Shown: positions 33,921 to 44,000, numbered from the stretch's first letter. The stretch: DNA of 64,000 nucleotides from Opitutus sp. (GCA_024998815.1 JACEUQ010000002.1:380501-444500), one strand, 5' to 3'. Notes: generated from the sequence alone by a model not told the origin. Program-made: numbers and translations.

Positions 33921-35354
33921 ATGTCCGCCCCGTTCTGGCAGCGACTTCTCGCCACCTACCGAACGGAAATCTGGCGGCCCCGCCATCTCGGGGACAAGTC
34001 ACTGCGCGGCCGTTTTTATGCCGGGGTGCGGATTATTTCCCTCACGCTAGCGGTACTGACTGAAACCCAAGCGGCCAGCCGAGCCGCCGCCCTCAGCTTT
34101 AGCTCGTTACTGGGTCTGGGGCCGCTGGTGGCCCTCACGGTGATGGTCGCTGGGTTTATGCTCGATAAGCAGGACCCCGCCATCGCCGCCCAAACCCTCA
34201 GCGGCCTCATCGAGAAAATCGCTCCGCAGCTCCAACACCTCGTGCCCGCCGCCGAGCTGCAATCTGCCAACGGCACGACGACCACGGCCAACCCCGATCT
34301 GATGCACATGATCGAGGGGTTCATCAGCGGTTCGCGCAACGGAGCGGTGGGGGCCATGGGCGCGCTCAGTCTGATCGTCATTGTGCTGCAGCTGTTCACC
34401 TCGGTGGAATCCTCGTTCAACGATATCTGGGGCGTTCGCCAAGGCCGCGCCTGGCTGCTGCGTATCGTCTACTACTGGACGGTGCTGACTTTGGGCGCGG
34501 TCCTGTTCTTCGCCGCGATTACCGGCCTGTCCGCCGGCGCGGTATTCAACGCCTTCGAAACCTTCCTTCCCTACGGCGCCTCCGTGGTCGCGGCTCTCAA
34601 ATTCCTCGTACCCGCCGGATCGCTACTGGTGCTGGTGGCGCTGCTGACCCTCTTTTACCGCACCATTCCCAACACCCACGTGTGGTGGCGCGCCGCCCTC
34701 GTCGGCGCGCTGGTGGTGGCCACGCTGCTCGTGCTCAACAACTACCTCGCATTCCTCTACCTCAAGCGCGTGGTCCTGCAAAAAAGCCTCTACGGCTCGC
34801 TCGGCCTTTTACCGGTTTTGATGTTCGGCCTGTACGTGTTTTGGTTCTTCGTCCTGCTCGGCGGCCAGGTGAGCTACGCGGTCCAAAACGTGAACGTCCG
34901 CAACAGCCAAGCCGCCTGGAGCACGCTTCCCGAGTCCCTGCGCGAACGCCTTTGCCTATCCGTCCTGCTGCAAATCGCGCGCCGCTTCCACGGCTGCCGC
35001 CCACCCTACTCCGCCCTGCAACTGGGTAACCACCTTAAGGTCTCGACCCAGGTCATCAACGAGTGCCTCAACCGCCTGGTCAAAATGAACCTGATCAGCC
35101 CGGTTGCCCTGGCCGAAGACGCCGACTCGACCGACCACCGCTTCCAACCCGCCCGCCCGCTCAGCCACATCACCCTGGGCGACTTCAAACGGCTCGACGA
35201 CGACTTCGGCGGCTCCCCCGGCGCCATGCACCTCTCCGAGCAAGATCCCTTGGTGAGCCGCTATCAGGAAGCGGTCACCGAGCTCAACCGCACTGCGTTT
35301 TTCCAACAAAGCCTGGAGGAGCTTCTCACTGCGCACCCGCTGCCGGTGAGTTAG
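33921..35354 (+). CDS. YihY/BrkB-family inner membrane protein
   Basis: A 477-aa protein of the UPF0761/YihY family with about six transmembrane helices (SFSSLLGLGPLVALTVMVAG, the GALSLIVIVLQLF helix, ILRIVYYWTVLTLGAVLFF-like helix and others). The conserved AASRAAALSFSSLLGL entry is present. A C-terminal ~130-residue soluble tail has a winged-helix-like part (NHLKVSTQVINECLNRLVKM). The name BrkB is historical and the biochemical role is unknown; proposed roles range from transport to envelope assembly. Confidence 0.8.
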   Translation: MSAPFWQRLLATYRTEIWRPRHLGDKSLRGRFYAGVRIISLTLAVLTETQAASRAAALSFSSLLGLGPLVALTVMVAGFMLDKQDPAIAAQTLSGLIEKIAPQLQHLVPAAELQSANGTTTTANPDLMHMIEGFISGSRNGAVGAMGALSLIVIVLQLFTSVESSFNDIWGVRQGRAWLLRIVYYWTVLTLGAVLFFAAITGLSAGAVFNAFETFLPYGASVVAALKFLVPAGSLLVLVALLTLFYRTIPNTHVWWRAALVGALVVATLLVLNNYLAFLYLKRVVLQKSLYGSLGLLPVLMFGLYVFWFFVLLGGQVSYAVQNVNVRNSQAAWSTLPESLRERLCLSVLLQIARRFHGCRPPYSALQLGNHLKVSTQVINECLNRLVKMNLISPVALAEDADSTDHRFQPARPLSHITLGDFKRLDDDFGGSPGAMHLSEQDPLVSRYQEAVTELNRTAFFQQSLEELLTAHPLPVS

Positions 35355-35379
35355 GCCAGCCTGCCATTGTCAGAAGGAA

Positions 35380-35449
35380 CCCTGAGCTCACGCTCAAGGC
35401 CTTGGGGCGTGTGTTCGCGAAGCGTGTGGCCTTGAGCGTGAGCGCAAGG
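35380..35449. repeat. Dispersed palindrome, family A copy 2
   Basis: Arms 35380-35401 and 35428-35449 are inverted repeats of 22 bp with two mismatches. They are the same family as 8964-9032. This copy follows the YihY gene by 25 bp. Confidence 0.9.
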
Positions 35450-35593
35450 ATGCCGCAACCCTCAACTTGAATGCTAATGAGCATGAAGACCTCCCCCGAG
35501 CGCAGAAACCACGCGACCTCAACCCCGTAAAAAGCCGCGTATTCGGCTCTTGAATCGTCCCGTACTCCACTCACCATCGCCCCTTTTACCTCT

Positions 35594-37246
35594 ATGATTT
35601 CCTGGATCCAACGTACCTTCCAGCAGCACTTCAAGTGGCTGTTTCTCGCCCTGCTCATTCTGGTCATAATCTCCTTCGTGTTCATCACCAACGCCTCTTC
35701 CGGCTTTGGGCATGTCGCCAAGCAGACCCCGGCCCGCCCCTACTTTGGGATTAACCTGGCCTCGGCCGAGGACACCAAAGAGCTGGTCCGCGACGCCTCG
35801 CTGAGCGTGCAACTTCACGGCATGCAGATGCGCAGCGAAGGCCAGTTCCAGCAGTACGCACTTCAGCGCCTGGCCGCCCTCCACCTAGCAGGCGAACTCA
35901 ACCTGCCCACCCCGTCCAACGACGACCTCACCCGCCACATTCAGACGCTGCGCGCCTTCGCCGGCCCCGACGGCAAATTCGACGCCAAGGTTTACGCCAA
36001 GTTCCGCGACGACCTCAAAACCAACCCGCAGCTGCGCGAAAGCGACGTCACCCGCGTGATCGCCGACGACGTGACTTACCAGCAGGTTCTCAAGCTGCTC
36101 TCCGGCCCCGGCTATGTCTTGCCCGCCGATGTCCAGCAGCAGCTCAACCGCGGCAACACCACCTGGACGCTCGAAGCCGTCACCATTGACATCCCGAGCT
36201 TCAGCCCCGCCATCGCCGCGCCCCCCGAGGCCCTGGCTAAATTCATGGAATTTAACGGTGCCCGCTACGAGATCAGCCCCAAGGCCGGCGTGAGCTACAT
36301 CGACTTCCCCGCCGCCGCCTTCGTCGGCAAGGTGACGATAACCGAGGAAAAGTTGCGCGCCTATTACGACGCCAACAGCGCCCGCTTCCTCAAGCCCCTC
36401 AGCGACAAACCCGCCGCCGTCTCCACCCCCGATGCCGACTTCGCCGCCGCCCGCAAGCAGGTCGAAGAGGCTTACACGTTGGAGCGCGCGCAGGCCCTGG
36501 CCAACGCCGCCGCCGGAGACTTCGCCGTGGCGCTCTACGATGGCAAGGTCACCGCCGCCACCCTCGACGCCTTCCTCGCCGCCCGCCAGCTCAGCCGCAA
36601 AACCCTGGCCGCCTTCAACGCCGATTCCATTCCCGCCGAGCTTGGCACCAACCGCCGCATCGCCGACGAAGCGCTCAAAACCGGCCCGCAGCGCCTCTTC
36701 TCCGACCCGGTCGAAACCGGCCGCGGTGCCGCCATCCTCGTCTGGAACGAGACCGTGCCGGCCCGCCAGCCCGCTCTCGCCGAGGTCAAAGAGCGCGTCA
36801 CGGCCGATTACCTGGAGTCCGAGAAGCGCAAGCGCTTTTCTGAGGCCGGCGCCACCTTGCGCACCGCGTTGGAGGCCCGCTTGAAGGCCGGCGACACCCT
36901 CGCCAAGGCCGTGGCAGCCTGCGCGTCCACCATCCCCGCCAAACTCGACGTCAAGACCTGGCCCGCCTTCACCTTGGCCAAGCCCCCGCAGGACCTCGAC
37001 TACAGCATTTACAACGCGATCGAGAACCTGCCCAAGGGAGCGCTTTCCCCGATGGTCACCACGGTCGAGCAGGGTTTGATTGTCTACGCAGCCGACAAAA
37101 AGCTGCCCTCGGCCGATCCCGCATCCGCCCAATTTGCCGAGACCCGCACGCGCTTGGCGGCCTACACCGCCTCACGTAACGGCAGCGACGTCCTCTCCGG
37201 CCTAGTGACCGCCGAGTTGGCCAAATCAGCCCCGGCCACCCCGTAA
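35594..37246 (+). CDS. Membrane-anchored PpiD/SurA-like protein
   Basis: A 550-aa protein with an N-terminal anchor (FKWLFLALLILVIISFVF, 13-30) and a long periplasmic part. The architecture resembles PpiD: N-terminal anchor, SurA-N-like helical region (~50-200) and a C-terminal part (PALAEVKERVTADYLESEKR) like that preceding the end of PpiD. I do not see the parvulin signature in the middle, so it may be a chaperone without isomerase activity. It lies upstream of an independent terminator. Confidence 0.65.
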   Translation: MISWIQRTFQQHFKWLFLALLILVIISFVFITNASSGFGHVAKQTPARPYFGINLASAEDTKELVRDASLSVQLHGMQMRSEGQFQQYALQRLAALHLAGELNLPTPSNDDLTRHIQTLRAFAGPDGKFDAKVYAKFRDDLKTNPQLRESDVTRVIADDVTYQQVLKLLSGPGYVLPADVQQQLNRGNTTWTLEAVTIDIPSFSPAIAAPPEALAKFMEFNGARYEISPKAGVSYIDFPAAAFVGKVTITEEKLRAYYDANSARFLKPLSDKPAAVSTPDADFAAARKQVEEAYTLERAQALANAAAGDFAVALYDGKVTAATLDAFLAARQLSRKTLAAFNADSIPAELGTNRRIADEALKTGPQRLFSDPVETGRGAAILVWNETVPARQPALAEVKERVTADYLESEKRKRFSEAGATLRTALEARLKAGDTLAKAVAACASTIPAKLDVKTWPAFTLAKPPQDLDYSIYNAIENLPKGALSPMVTTVEQGLIVYAADKKLPSADPASAQFAETRTRLAAYTASRNGSDVLSGLVTAELAKSAPATP

Positions 37247-37271
37247 GTAAAAAACCACTGGCTGATGTTTA

Positions 37272-37300
37272 GGCGGGCCCAAAACGGGCCCGCCTTTTTT
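37272..37300 (+). terminator. Rho-independent terminator after the PpiD-like gene
   Basis: Arms 37272-37280 and 37286-37294 (9 bp, perfect) with a 5-nt loop, followed by six T. Confidence 0.93.
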
Positions 37301-37367
37301 GTGTCGCGATGCGCGCACAAACCAAGCTGGCCAAATTCACGCAACCCCGTTTCGTTCCCCGTTAGCT

Positions 37368-37616
37368 ATGCCCGTTTACCGCTACGCCCCCGTCAAATGC
37401 CCCTGCAAGCTCTGCGGCGACGGCTTTGATCACCGGCACGATACCGACGAGGCGGCGCTCACCGCCTGCCCCACCTGCGGCCAAGCGGTCAATCGCGTCA
37501 TCGTGCAACCGGTTAACACGCCAAAATTGCTCGCTCCACTGTCGATCGCCAAAGCCAAACAGGCCGGTTTCACCGTTTTCAAACGCATCTCCGACACCGA
37601 GCTAGAACGCCAATAA
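37368..37616 (+). CDS. FmdB-type zinc-ribbon protein
   Basis: An 82-aa protein starting PVYRYAPVKCPCKLCG as in the FmdB family. Zinc ligands are likely C13-x2-C16 and C34-x2-C37. The ATG at 37368 sits directly before this motif. The function is unknown, and related proteins are annotated as putative regulators. It lies 22 bp before the TolC-type gene. Confidence 0.75.
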   Translation: MPVYRYAPVKCPCKLCGDGFDHRHDTDEAALTACPTCGQAVNRVIVQPVNTPKLLAPLSIAKAKQAGFTVFKRISDTELERQ

Positions 37617-37638
37617 GCCCGCACATTTTTTCACCCCG

Positions 37639-39159
37639 ATGTTTCGCCCCCTCCGACTCCCTCCCGCTGCTTTTTTCACCCTCGCTCTGGCCGCCCTCGT
37701 AACGAGTCCCGCCCACGCCCAGCTGGCTGCGCCAGCGCCAACACCCGCGCCATCGCCCGCTTCCGCCCCCGCCCCGCTCACGCTGGAGGAATGCGTTGCC
37801 CGCGCGCTCAACCAGAATTTCGACCTGCAGCTCCAGCAGTTCGCCACCCAGAACGCCCGCGAATCGGTCATCACCGCCGATGCCAGCTTCGACCCGACGC
37901 TCTTTTCATCGGTGTCTGCCGCCGGTGCTCAAGATTCTACCGTCAGCCCCACTCGAAACACCCGCGACCAAGCCGCCTCGCTTGGCGTGACCCAACTCCT
38001 GGCCTCCGGCGCTACGGCTAGGGTCAGCACCGCGCTAGAACGCAGCAAGGAATCGCCCTTCGTCGCACCGCCGTTGTTTAACCCCGTTTACAACAGCGAC
38101 CTCGCGCTCTCGGTTAACCAACCGCTGATGCAAGGCTTCGGGGTGACCATCACGCGTTCCGCGATCGAACGCGCCCGCCTCGCCGTGTCCCGCGCCCAGT
38201 ATGATTTCAAGGACGCCGTGCTCACCGTGATTCGCAACGTCGAGTCCGCCTACTACATCCTCGCCTTCGCCCGCGAACAACTCGTCGTGCGCAAACTCAG
38301 CCTCGCGGTCGCTCAGACCCTGTTTGACGAAAACACGATCCGCCAGCGCACCGGCGTCGCCACCAGCCTCGACGTCCTGCAAGCCGAAGTCGGCGTGGCC
38401 AACGCCCGCCGCGACCTCCTGCTCGCCGAACAAGCGGTAAGCGACCGCGAAGACGCTTTGCTCAACCTGATCGGTCGCTTTGCCAACGCCCAACGCCCCG
38501 GCCCCGTCCGTCTCTCGGATGAACCCGCACCGGCGGTGTCCTTCGACCTGTCCTATGCGCTGGCCTTGGCCAACGCGCCCGAATTGGCCTCCAACCAACT
38601 TTTAGCCGAGCAACTCAAACTCGACCTCGCAGTCGCCAAAAACAACCGCCTGCCCACCCTCGATTTGGGTGCTGCAGTGGGCCTCAACGGCGCCGACCGC
38701 CGCAACGCCACCAGCGCGCTGAATAGCTCCGCTTCCGGTGATTCCTACGACTGGCAAGTCGACCTGACGCTCTCGATCCCGTGGGGGCTGCGCGCCGAAC
38801 GCGCCAAATACCGCCAGGCCCGCACCAACCTCACCCGCCAGGAAACCGCCATCGCCCAACTCGATCAGAATTTGCTGGTCGACGTGCGCGCCGCTGTTCG
38901 AGCGGTCGATACCAACCGCGAAACCGTTACCGTTTCTATTTTGGCCACGGAGCTCAGCCGTAAACAATTCGAAGCAGAAAAGGCCCGCTACGAAGCGGGC
39001 CGCTCGACCTACCGCTTCGTGGAAGACGCCCGCCGCGACTACGACACCGCGCGGGTGAACGAACTGCTCGCCCGGGTAAACCTTCGTATTGCCGTAGCCG
39101 AACTGAGCCGCCTCGAAGGCAGTTCACTCACGCGTTATCAGGTCAAATTGGAGAAGTGA
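37639..39159 (+). CDS. TolC-family outer-membrane efflux protein
   Basis: A 506-aa protein with signal peptide (LPPAAFFTLALAALVTSPAHA) and two OEP repeats. These contain the long helices of the periplasmic tunnel (RARLAVSRAQYDFKDAVLTV, LDVLQAEVGVANARRDLLLA, YRQARTNLTRQETAIAQLDQ). A Pro-Ala-rich linker (APTPAPSPASAPAP) follows the signal. No inner-membrane pump or membrane-fusion gene is adjacent, so the partner must be encoded elsewhere. Confidence 0.88.
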   Translation: MFRPLRLPPAAFFTLALAALVTSPAHAQLAAPAPTPAPSPASAPAPLTLEECVARALNQNFDLQLQQFATQNARESVITADASFDPTLFSSVSAAGAQDSTVSPTRNTRDQAASLGVTQLLASGATARVSTALERSKESPFVAPPLFNPVYNSDLALSVNQPLMQGFGVTITRSAIERARLAVSRAQYDFKDAVLTVIRNVESAYYILAFAREQLVVRKLSLAVAQTLFDENTIRQRTGVATSLDVLQAEVGVANARRDLLLAEQAVSDREDALLNLIGRFANAQRPGPVRLSDEPAPAVSFDLSYALALANAPELASNQLLAEQLKLDLAVAKNNRLPTLDLGAAVGLNGADRRNATSALNSSASGDSYDWQVDLTLSIPWGLRAERAKYRQARTNLTRQETAIAQLDQNLLVDVRAAVRAVDTNRETVTVSILATELSRKQFEAEKARYEAGRSTYRFVEDARRDYDTARVNELLARVNLRIAVAELSRLEGSSLTRYQVKLEK

Positions 39160-39228
39160 GCCCATTTCCGCCTGTATAGGCTTAGAAACGAGCCATTTTT
39201 TAGGCCAATCACCCCCGTCGGCCAGACC

Positions 39229-39915
39229 TCAGCGCAGGCCGACCGGCGTGCCCAACACTTCGCGCATCACGATCGCCTTGCGCAGCGAGCGGGCGTTGCG
39301 CAATTCGCTCAGTAAACTGGCGTCGTCCGACATGCGCGCCTGCCCTGCAGCCGAGGCGGCAGCTGTCGCCAACTCCACGTTTTCCCGCATCGCCCGCGCC
39401 GTGCGACCGGTCTCCGCACGGCGTTGATTCAGCACCGCGAGTTGTTCGGCCAACGCCCGCTGGCTTTCCAGCACAGCGGCGGCCTCGCGCTCCACCGTGG
39501 CGCGGCGGGTTTCATCCATAGCATACGGCGACGCCACCTCACGCCGACGCACCACAGGCGGTGGGGCCGGCTGCTGCCGCGCAACCGGTGCCTGGGCCGG
39601 AGCCCCGCCTCGCGAGACGGGCAGCGACGGCGGAAGCGACTGAGTCTCCGCTATAGGCCGAAGCCCTCCGCCGCTTTGGCGTTCCGCGATCTTACGGCGA
39701 ATCTCCTCCTGAATGCGCCGCGTGTTCTCATCGTGCAGCGACGTTTCGTCCTGCTCGTGTAGACTGCGACCCGATTGCGGACGGGTGTCCGGCTCGCCAT
39801 CGCCATCGTAGTCGGCAGGCTCGCCGGCTTGCTCTTTCTTGCGCGCGTTTAGCCAGTAGGCGATCGCACCGGCAATCGCCAGAATGAGCTGCACGTTATC
39901 GAGTATCCAATCCAT
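39229..39915 (-). CDS. Small membrane-anchored protein downstream of floA
   Basis: A 228-aa protein I do not recognise. One N-terminal helix (ILDNVQLILAIAGAIAYWL, 4-22) is followed by a charged region rich in Asp, Glu, Arg and Gln. The middle is Pro-Ala rich (SLPVSRGGAPAQAP), and the C-terminal half is helical (ALAEQLAVLNQRRAETGRTA). It follows floA by 57 bp on the same strand and may belong to the NfeD/flotillin operon. Its size and topology would fit an envelope scaffold, but no function can be given. Confidence 0.65.
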   Translation of the reverse strand: MDWILDNVQLILAIAGAIAYWLNARKKEQAGEPADYDGDGEPDTRPQSGRSLHEQDETSLHDENTRRIQEEIRRKIAERQSGGGLRPIAETQSLPPSLPVSRGGAPAQAPVARQQPAPPPVVRRREVASPYAMDETRRATVEREAAAVLESQRALAEQLAVLNQRRAETGRTARAMRENVELATAAASAAGQARMSDDASLLSELRNARSLRKAIVMREVLGTPVGLR

Positions 39916-39972
39916 AGGTCCGTTACGGGTTAAGGGTGGGGTTTTAGCCGTGCAGGATTTTCAGGCTAACGC

Positions 39973-40983
39973 TCAGGATTTCTGGCCTTCGCCGGGCTGC
40001 GCGATCGATTTCCGCATGGCGGTGTCGGCCTGCACGTTTTCCATTTTGTAGTAGTCCATCACGCCCAGACGACCGGAGCGGAACGCCTCGGCGAGAGCGC
40101 GCGGCACTTCAGCCTGCGCGCGGACCACCTCGGCCTGCATCTCCTGCACGCGGGCCTTCATCTCCTGCTCGACGGCCACGGCGGCTGCACGGCGGATTTC
40201 CGCCTCGGCCTGAGCGATGCTCTTGTTGGCCTCGGCCTGGGCTTGCTGCAGTTTGGCGCCTACGTTCTCGCCCACGTCGACGTCGGCGATGTCGATAGAG
40301 AGGATCTCGAATGCGGAGCCCACATCGAGGCCGCGCGCCAAAACCGTCTTGGAAATGCTATCGGGAGACTCCAGCACGATTTTGTAACTTTCCGACGAGC
40401 CGATGGTCGAAACGATACCCTCGCCGACGCGCGCGATGATGGTCTCCTCCTTGGCACCGCCCACGAAACGGTCGAGGTGGGTGCGCACCGTCACGCGGGC
40501 CTTCACCTTCACCTGGATGCCGTCCTTGGCCACGCCGTCGATGGTGGTGCGGCCGGACTCGGGGTTGGGGCAGTCGATCACCTTCGGATCGACCGAGGTG
40601 CGCACGGCCTCGACCACGGATTTACCGGAGCCCTTGGTCGCCAAATCGATCGCGCAGGCGCGGTCCCAGTCGAGCACGATGCCGGCCTTTTGCGCGGCAA
40701 CCAACGCCTGCACCGTCGGCACCACATTGCCGCCGGCCAGGAAGTGCGCGGAGATTTTGTCGGTGGTGACCTCGATGCCGGCTTTCACCGCGGTGATGCG
40801 CGCATCGACCACCAGGCTGTAAGGCACGCCACCGAGGCGCATGCCCAGCAAGGTAAGGATGCCGACGGGCGCACCGTTGAGGCGGGCTTTAAGCCAAACG
40901 CCGATGAAGGAAATGAAAACGCCAGCCGCAATGAGGATGGCGATGACGAGCGGGATGAGGATGAGTAACGGTAGGTTGTTCAT
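39973..40983 (-). CDS. floA: Flotillin-like protein FloA
   Basis: A 336-aa SPFH-type protein that organises membrane microdomains in bacteria. An N-terminal hydrophobic segment ([20 protein letters not shown]) precedes the conserved FloA body ([37 protein letters not shown]). The C-terminal coiled coil is rich in Ala and Glu ([17 protein letters not shown]), as in flotillins. It overlaps the short nfeD by ATGA. Confidence 0.93.
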   Translation of the reverse strand: MNNLPLLILIPLVIAILIAAGVFISFIGVWLKARLNGAPVGILTLLGMRLGGVPYSLVVDARITAVKAGIEVTTDKISAHFLAGGNVVPTVQALVAAQKAGIVLDWDRACAIDLATKGSGKSVVEAVRTSVDPKVIDCPNPESGRTTIDGVAKDGIQVKVKARVTVRTHLDRFVGGAKEETIIARVGEGIVSTIGSSESYKIVLESPDSISKTVLARGLDVGSAFEILSIDIADVDVGENVGAKLQQAQAEANKSIAQAEAEIRRAAAVAVEQEMKARVQEMQAEVVRAQAEVPRALAEAFRSGRLGVMDYYKMENVQADTAMRKSIAQPGEGQKS

Positions 40984-41462
40984 GAGGAAATTGGGTTGGA
41001 AACGATAACGATGAGACGAAAATTATCTACGCCGACGACACGTAAGTCGGCACCTTTTGCGGCGTAGCCCGAGCAGCAAAACGCCTCGAACCGCCGCCCC
41101 GCCACTTGGACAAATCCGCTGGGCGCCAAAGTGGTCAGCGCCACCGCCGGTTGGTCCACCACGTCTTCGGGTCGAGCGATGGGCGGCTGACTCGTGCCAT
41201 CCACGCTCGCATCCACCACAAGCGCGCGTCCGAGTTTGGTTTTCGGCAGCAGCACCAGTTCGACGTAAAGCATCAGGCCGAGCAGCCCCAACGCGCCAAC
41301 ACTGGCCCAAACCCCGCCCGCCAGCCCGTACTGGTTAAAAGCCAGTACGCTGCCCACCAGAAGGACCATCGCCCCAGCGGCACCGGCTATGCCTCCCGGC
41401 AAAAAAACTTCCGCCGTGAGCAACAGCGTTCCGATCAAAAACAAGAGCACGAGGGTGGTCAT
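40980..41462 (-). CDS. Short NfeD-type protein (membrane plus OB fold)
   Basis: A 160-aa protein of the NfeD family without protease domain: three or four transmembrane helices at the N-terminus ([20 protein letters not shown]) and a C-terminal OB fold ([20 protein letters not shown]). It is coupled to both neighbours by ATGA overlaps. Short NfeD proteins next to FloA are known to work with flotillins. Confidence 0.88.
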   Translation of the reverse strand: MTTLVLLFLIGTLLLTAEVFLPGGIAGAAGAMVLLVGSVLAFNQYGLAGGVWASVGALGLLGLMLYVELVLLPKTKLGRALVVDASVDGTSQPPIARPEDVVDQPAVALTTLAPSGFVQVAGRRFEAFCCSGYAAKGADLRVVGVDNFRLIVIVSNPISS

Positions 41463-42946
41463 ACGCCGACCCTTTCTACAAGCAGGGCAAACGCCGTGCG
41501 GCCGCGCACAATCACCGGGTCGCCGGCATCCACAGCCCCGACTTCCACGGTCGCCTCGTAGCGTCGACCGGCGATTTCCACCTGCCCACTCGGCCGCAGC
41601 ACGGTCACCGCCACTCCGCGCTGGCCGATCAGCGAATCGACATGCGCGGCGCCCCCGGGACCGACGCCCGCCACCTGGGCCACTCCGCCGATGGACTCCT
41701 GCACCACCATTTTATCCCAAACCCAGCCCTTAGGCAGAAACCGCGCCAGCGCGGCGCCGAACGCCACCGCCAGCACCAGGCCTAGGCCCAGGGTTTGCAG
41801 CGGCTGAACAAAGGCATCGGCGGACCACGCAACCGTGATCGGCTCATTGGGCCACAAGTCGGCCATCGACCAGACCAGTGCGCCCAGCATCAGCAAAACG
41901 CCGAGGAGCGCCGTCACAATCAGCCCAGGGAAAAACAGGATTTCAGCAGCCAGCAGGCCGGCGCCGAGGGCAAACACCAACGCTGGCTCGTGGCCGGAAA
42001 GTCCCGCCACAAAGTGCCCGAAAAAAACCACGCCCAACAGCACCCCACCGGTGATTCCAAAGAGCCCAAATCCGGGCGTTTTAAACTCGATGAACACCGC
42101 AAGCAGCCCCAGCCCGAGCAGGATCGGCGACAAGGCGTTGAGGTACTGCGCCAACTCCTCCGACCAGGTGACTTCCAAGCGCTGAACGGAAAAGTTACCC
42201 GCCCCGAATTTTTGCGTGAGCAGGTCGTCGACGGTTTTGGCGATGCCCGCCGCCAGCAGCGGCTGCGGGGGCTGGCCGTAGAGCTTGCTCGCCTCACTGG
42301 CGGTCAGTGACAACAGCTCGCCTTTTTCCTTCAACACCTGCCCGTCGATCTTCAGCTCGGTGTCGGCGTCGATCATCGCCGAGATCACGACGCCCCGGTG
42401 GCCCTTCCCCTCAGAAAGAGCACGCACCCGAGCCTTCAGGTAGCTGACGATTTTCTGTTTCATGGTCACGTCGACGTCCTTGCCGCCCGAGCTCACGGGA
42501 GCGGCGGCACCGATCACGGCTTCGGGGGCAAACCAGATTTCGCTGGTGGTCGCGGAGATGAACGCGCCGGCCGAAATGGCCTCTTTATTGACGAAGGTCA
42601 CGGTCGTGCCGGGGAATTTACCCAACGCTTCCATGATCTCGAAGGTCACGTCCAGGCGGCCGCCGGGCGTCTCCATGTCGAGCACGACCACATCGGCTTT
42701 TTGCTCGATGGCCTCCTTCAATCCCCGGCGCAGCACATAGAGAATGGGCTTATCGATACCATCCCGAACGGGGATAACCCACACGCTCTTCACGCCCGAG
42801 CGCACCGCCGCAACCTCAGGGACAGCCACCACTGGGTCCTCCGCCAGCGCCACCGCCGGAGCCGCCACCACCGGAGCCTCGGCTTGCGCCCGCAGACAGA
42901 GCGGGAGCACCAGGGAAACGAGGAGGCAGTAGAGGGCGCGCGTCAT
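41459..42946 (-). CDS. nfeD: Long NfeD protein, ClpP-class membrane serine protease
   Basis: A 495-aa protein with a signal peptide (ALYCLLVSLVLPLCLRAQA), a ClpP-class protease domain (ADVVVLDMETPGGRLD, probable serine in ISAGAFIS, a Lys in MKQKIVSYLK), four or five transmembrane helices (about 265-410) and a C-terminal OB fold. It is first gene of the nfeD-nfeD-floA operon, divergent from the epimerase. The known archaeal homologue cleaves a flotillin-type stomatin partner, so it may process FloA or its partners. Confidence 0.9.
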   Translation of the reverse strand: MTRALYCLLVSLVLPLCLRAQAEAPVVAAPAVALAEDPVVAVPEVAAVRSGVKSVWVIPVRDGIDKPILYVLRRGLKEAIEQKADVVVLDMETPGGRLDVTFEIMEALGKFPGTTVTFVNKEAISAGAFISATTSEIWFAPEAVIGAAAPVSSGGKDVDVTMKQKIVSYLKARVRALSEGKGHRGVVISAMIDADTELKIDGQVLKEKGELLSLTASEASKLYGQPPQPLLAAGIAKTVDDLLTQKFGAGNFSVQRLEVTWSEELAQYLNALSPILLGLGLLAVFIEFKTPGFGLFGITGGVLLGVVFFGHFVAGLSGHEPALVFALGAGLLAAEILFFPGLIVTALLGVLLMLGALVWSMADLWPNEPITVAWSADAFVQPLQTLGLGLVLAVAFGAALARFLPKGWVWDKMVVQESIGGVAQVAGVGPGGAAHVDSLIGQRGVAVTVLRPSGQVEIAGRRYEATVEVGAVDAGDPVIVRGRTAFALLVERVGV

Positions 42947-43079
42947 AAAAGCGGGGAATAAAGCGCGCCCCTTTCACTTGCGCAAGCGCTGCGAGTTATC
43001 AGCAAGTTACAAACTGGCGCGTTTGTTTCCACGGAATCCTTTTGCCTAGCCGCGGGTTGCGCGCAAAAACAGCCGCCTC

Positions 43080-44000
43080 ATGGAAAAGGTGTCTTATCAC
43101 GGAAAAACTCTCACCCGCTGGCAGGTCGGCAATTCGACGTTCCTGGCCCTGCCCGAACACGGCGCGCGCCTGATGAACTGGCACCTCTCGCTCGGGGACA
43201 GCTCGGTGCGCGACATCCTTTACTGGCCTGAGGACGCCAATTTCAACGACTTCCCCAAGGTGCGCGGCGGCAACCCGATCCTGTTTCCCTTCAACGCGCG
43301 CAGCTTCGACGCCGGTGAAATCCACTTCTGGCGCGACCCCACCGGCCTGCGCCGCCCGATGCCCATGCACGGCTTCGCCCGCACCGGTGAGTTCAAAGTC
43401 ACGCGCATGGACGCCCGCGGTTTCACCGCCGTTCTCGTGCCCGATGATGCCGCCCGCCAGGCGTACCCGTTCAACTACGAGTTCACCGTCGCCTACCGCT
43501 TCTCCGAGCTCGGCCTGGCCTGCGAACTGACCCTGCGCAACCTCGACAAACAGCCCATCCCCTGGAGCGCCGGCCACCACTTTTATTTCACCGCGCCCTG
43601 GACTGAAGGCCAGACCCGCGCCGACTACATCATCCGCATTCCCGCTACGCGCAGCCACCGCCAGGACGCCGCCGGTAAACTCACACCCGGCCCCACATTC
43701 AAGGGCGAGGAGCGCCTCGACAACCCGGCGTTGGTCGACGCCATCCACCTCGGCCTCAAATCCAACAGCGTCTCATTTGGCCCGAGTGCCGGACCGGGTA
43801 AAGTGACCATCAGCCACGGCACCGCACCCGTGCCGCCGGCCGAGGCGGCATTTGTCACCTGGACGGCCTCGCCCGAGGCGCCGTTTTACTGCGTCGAACC
43901 CTGGATGGGGCCGCCCAACGCCCCTGAAAACAAAATCGGCCTGCACTGGGTCCAGCCCGGCCAGTCGCAAAGCTTCGTCGTTGAAATCGCGGTAAAATAA
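43080..44000 (+). CDS. Aldose 1-epimerase family protein
   Basis: A 306-aa galactose-mutarotase-like beta-sandwich. Family features include NPILFPFNAR, the MPMHGFAR block with a catalytic-type His (residue ~99), SAGHHFYF, and the late Glu in YCVEPWMGPPN. The substrate is not evident: the family interconverts alpha and beta anomers or acts on hexose-6-phosphates. It is divergent from the nfeD operon. Confidence 0.85.
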   Translation: MEKVSYHGKTLTRWQVGNSTFLALPEHGARLMNWHLSLGDSSVRDILYWPEDANFNDFPKVRGGNPILFPFNARSFDAGEIHFWRDPTGLRRPMPMHGFARTGEFKVTRMDARGFTAVLVPDDAARQAYPFNYEFTVAYRFSELGLACELTLRNLDKQPIPWSAGHHFYFTAPWTEGQTRADYIIRIPATRSHRQDAAGKLTPGPTFKGEERLDNPALVDAIHLGLKSNSVSFGPSAGPGKVTISHGTAPVPPAEAAFVTWTASPEAPFYCVEPWMGPPNAPENKIGLHWVQPGQSQSFVVEIAVK

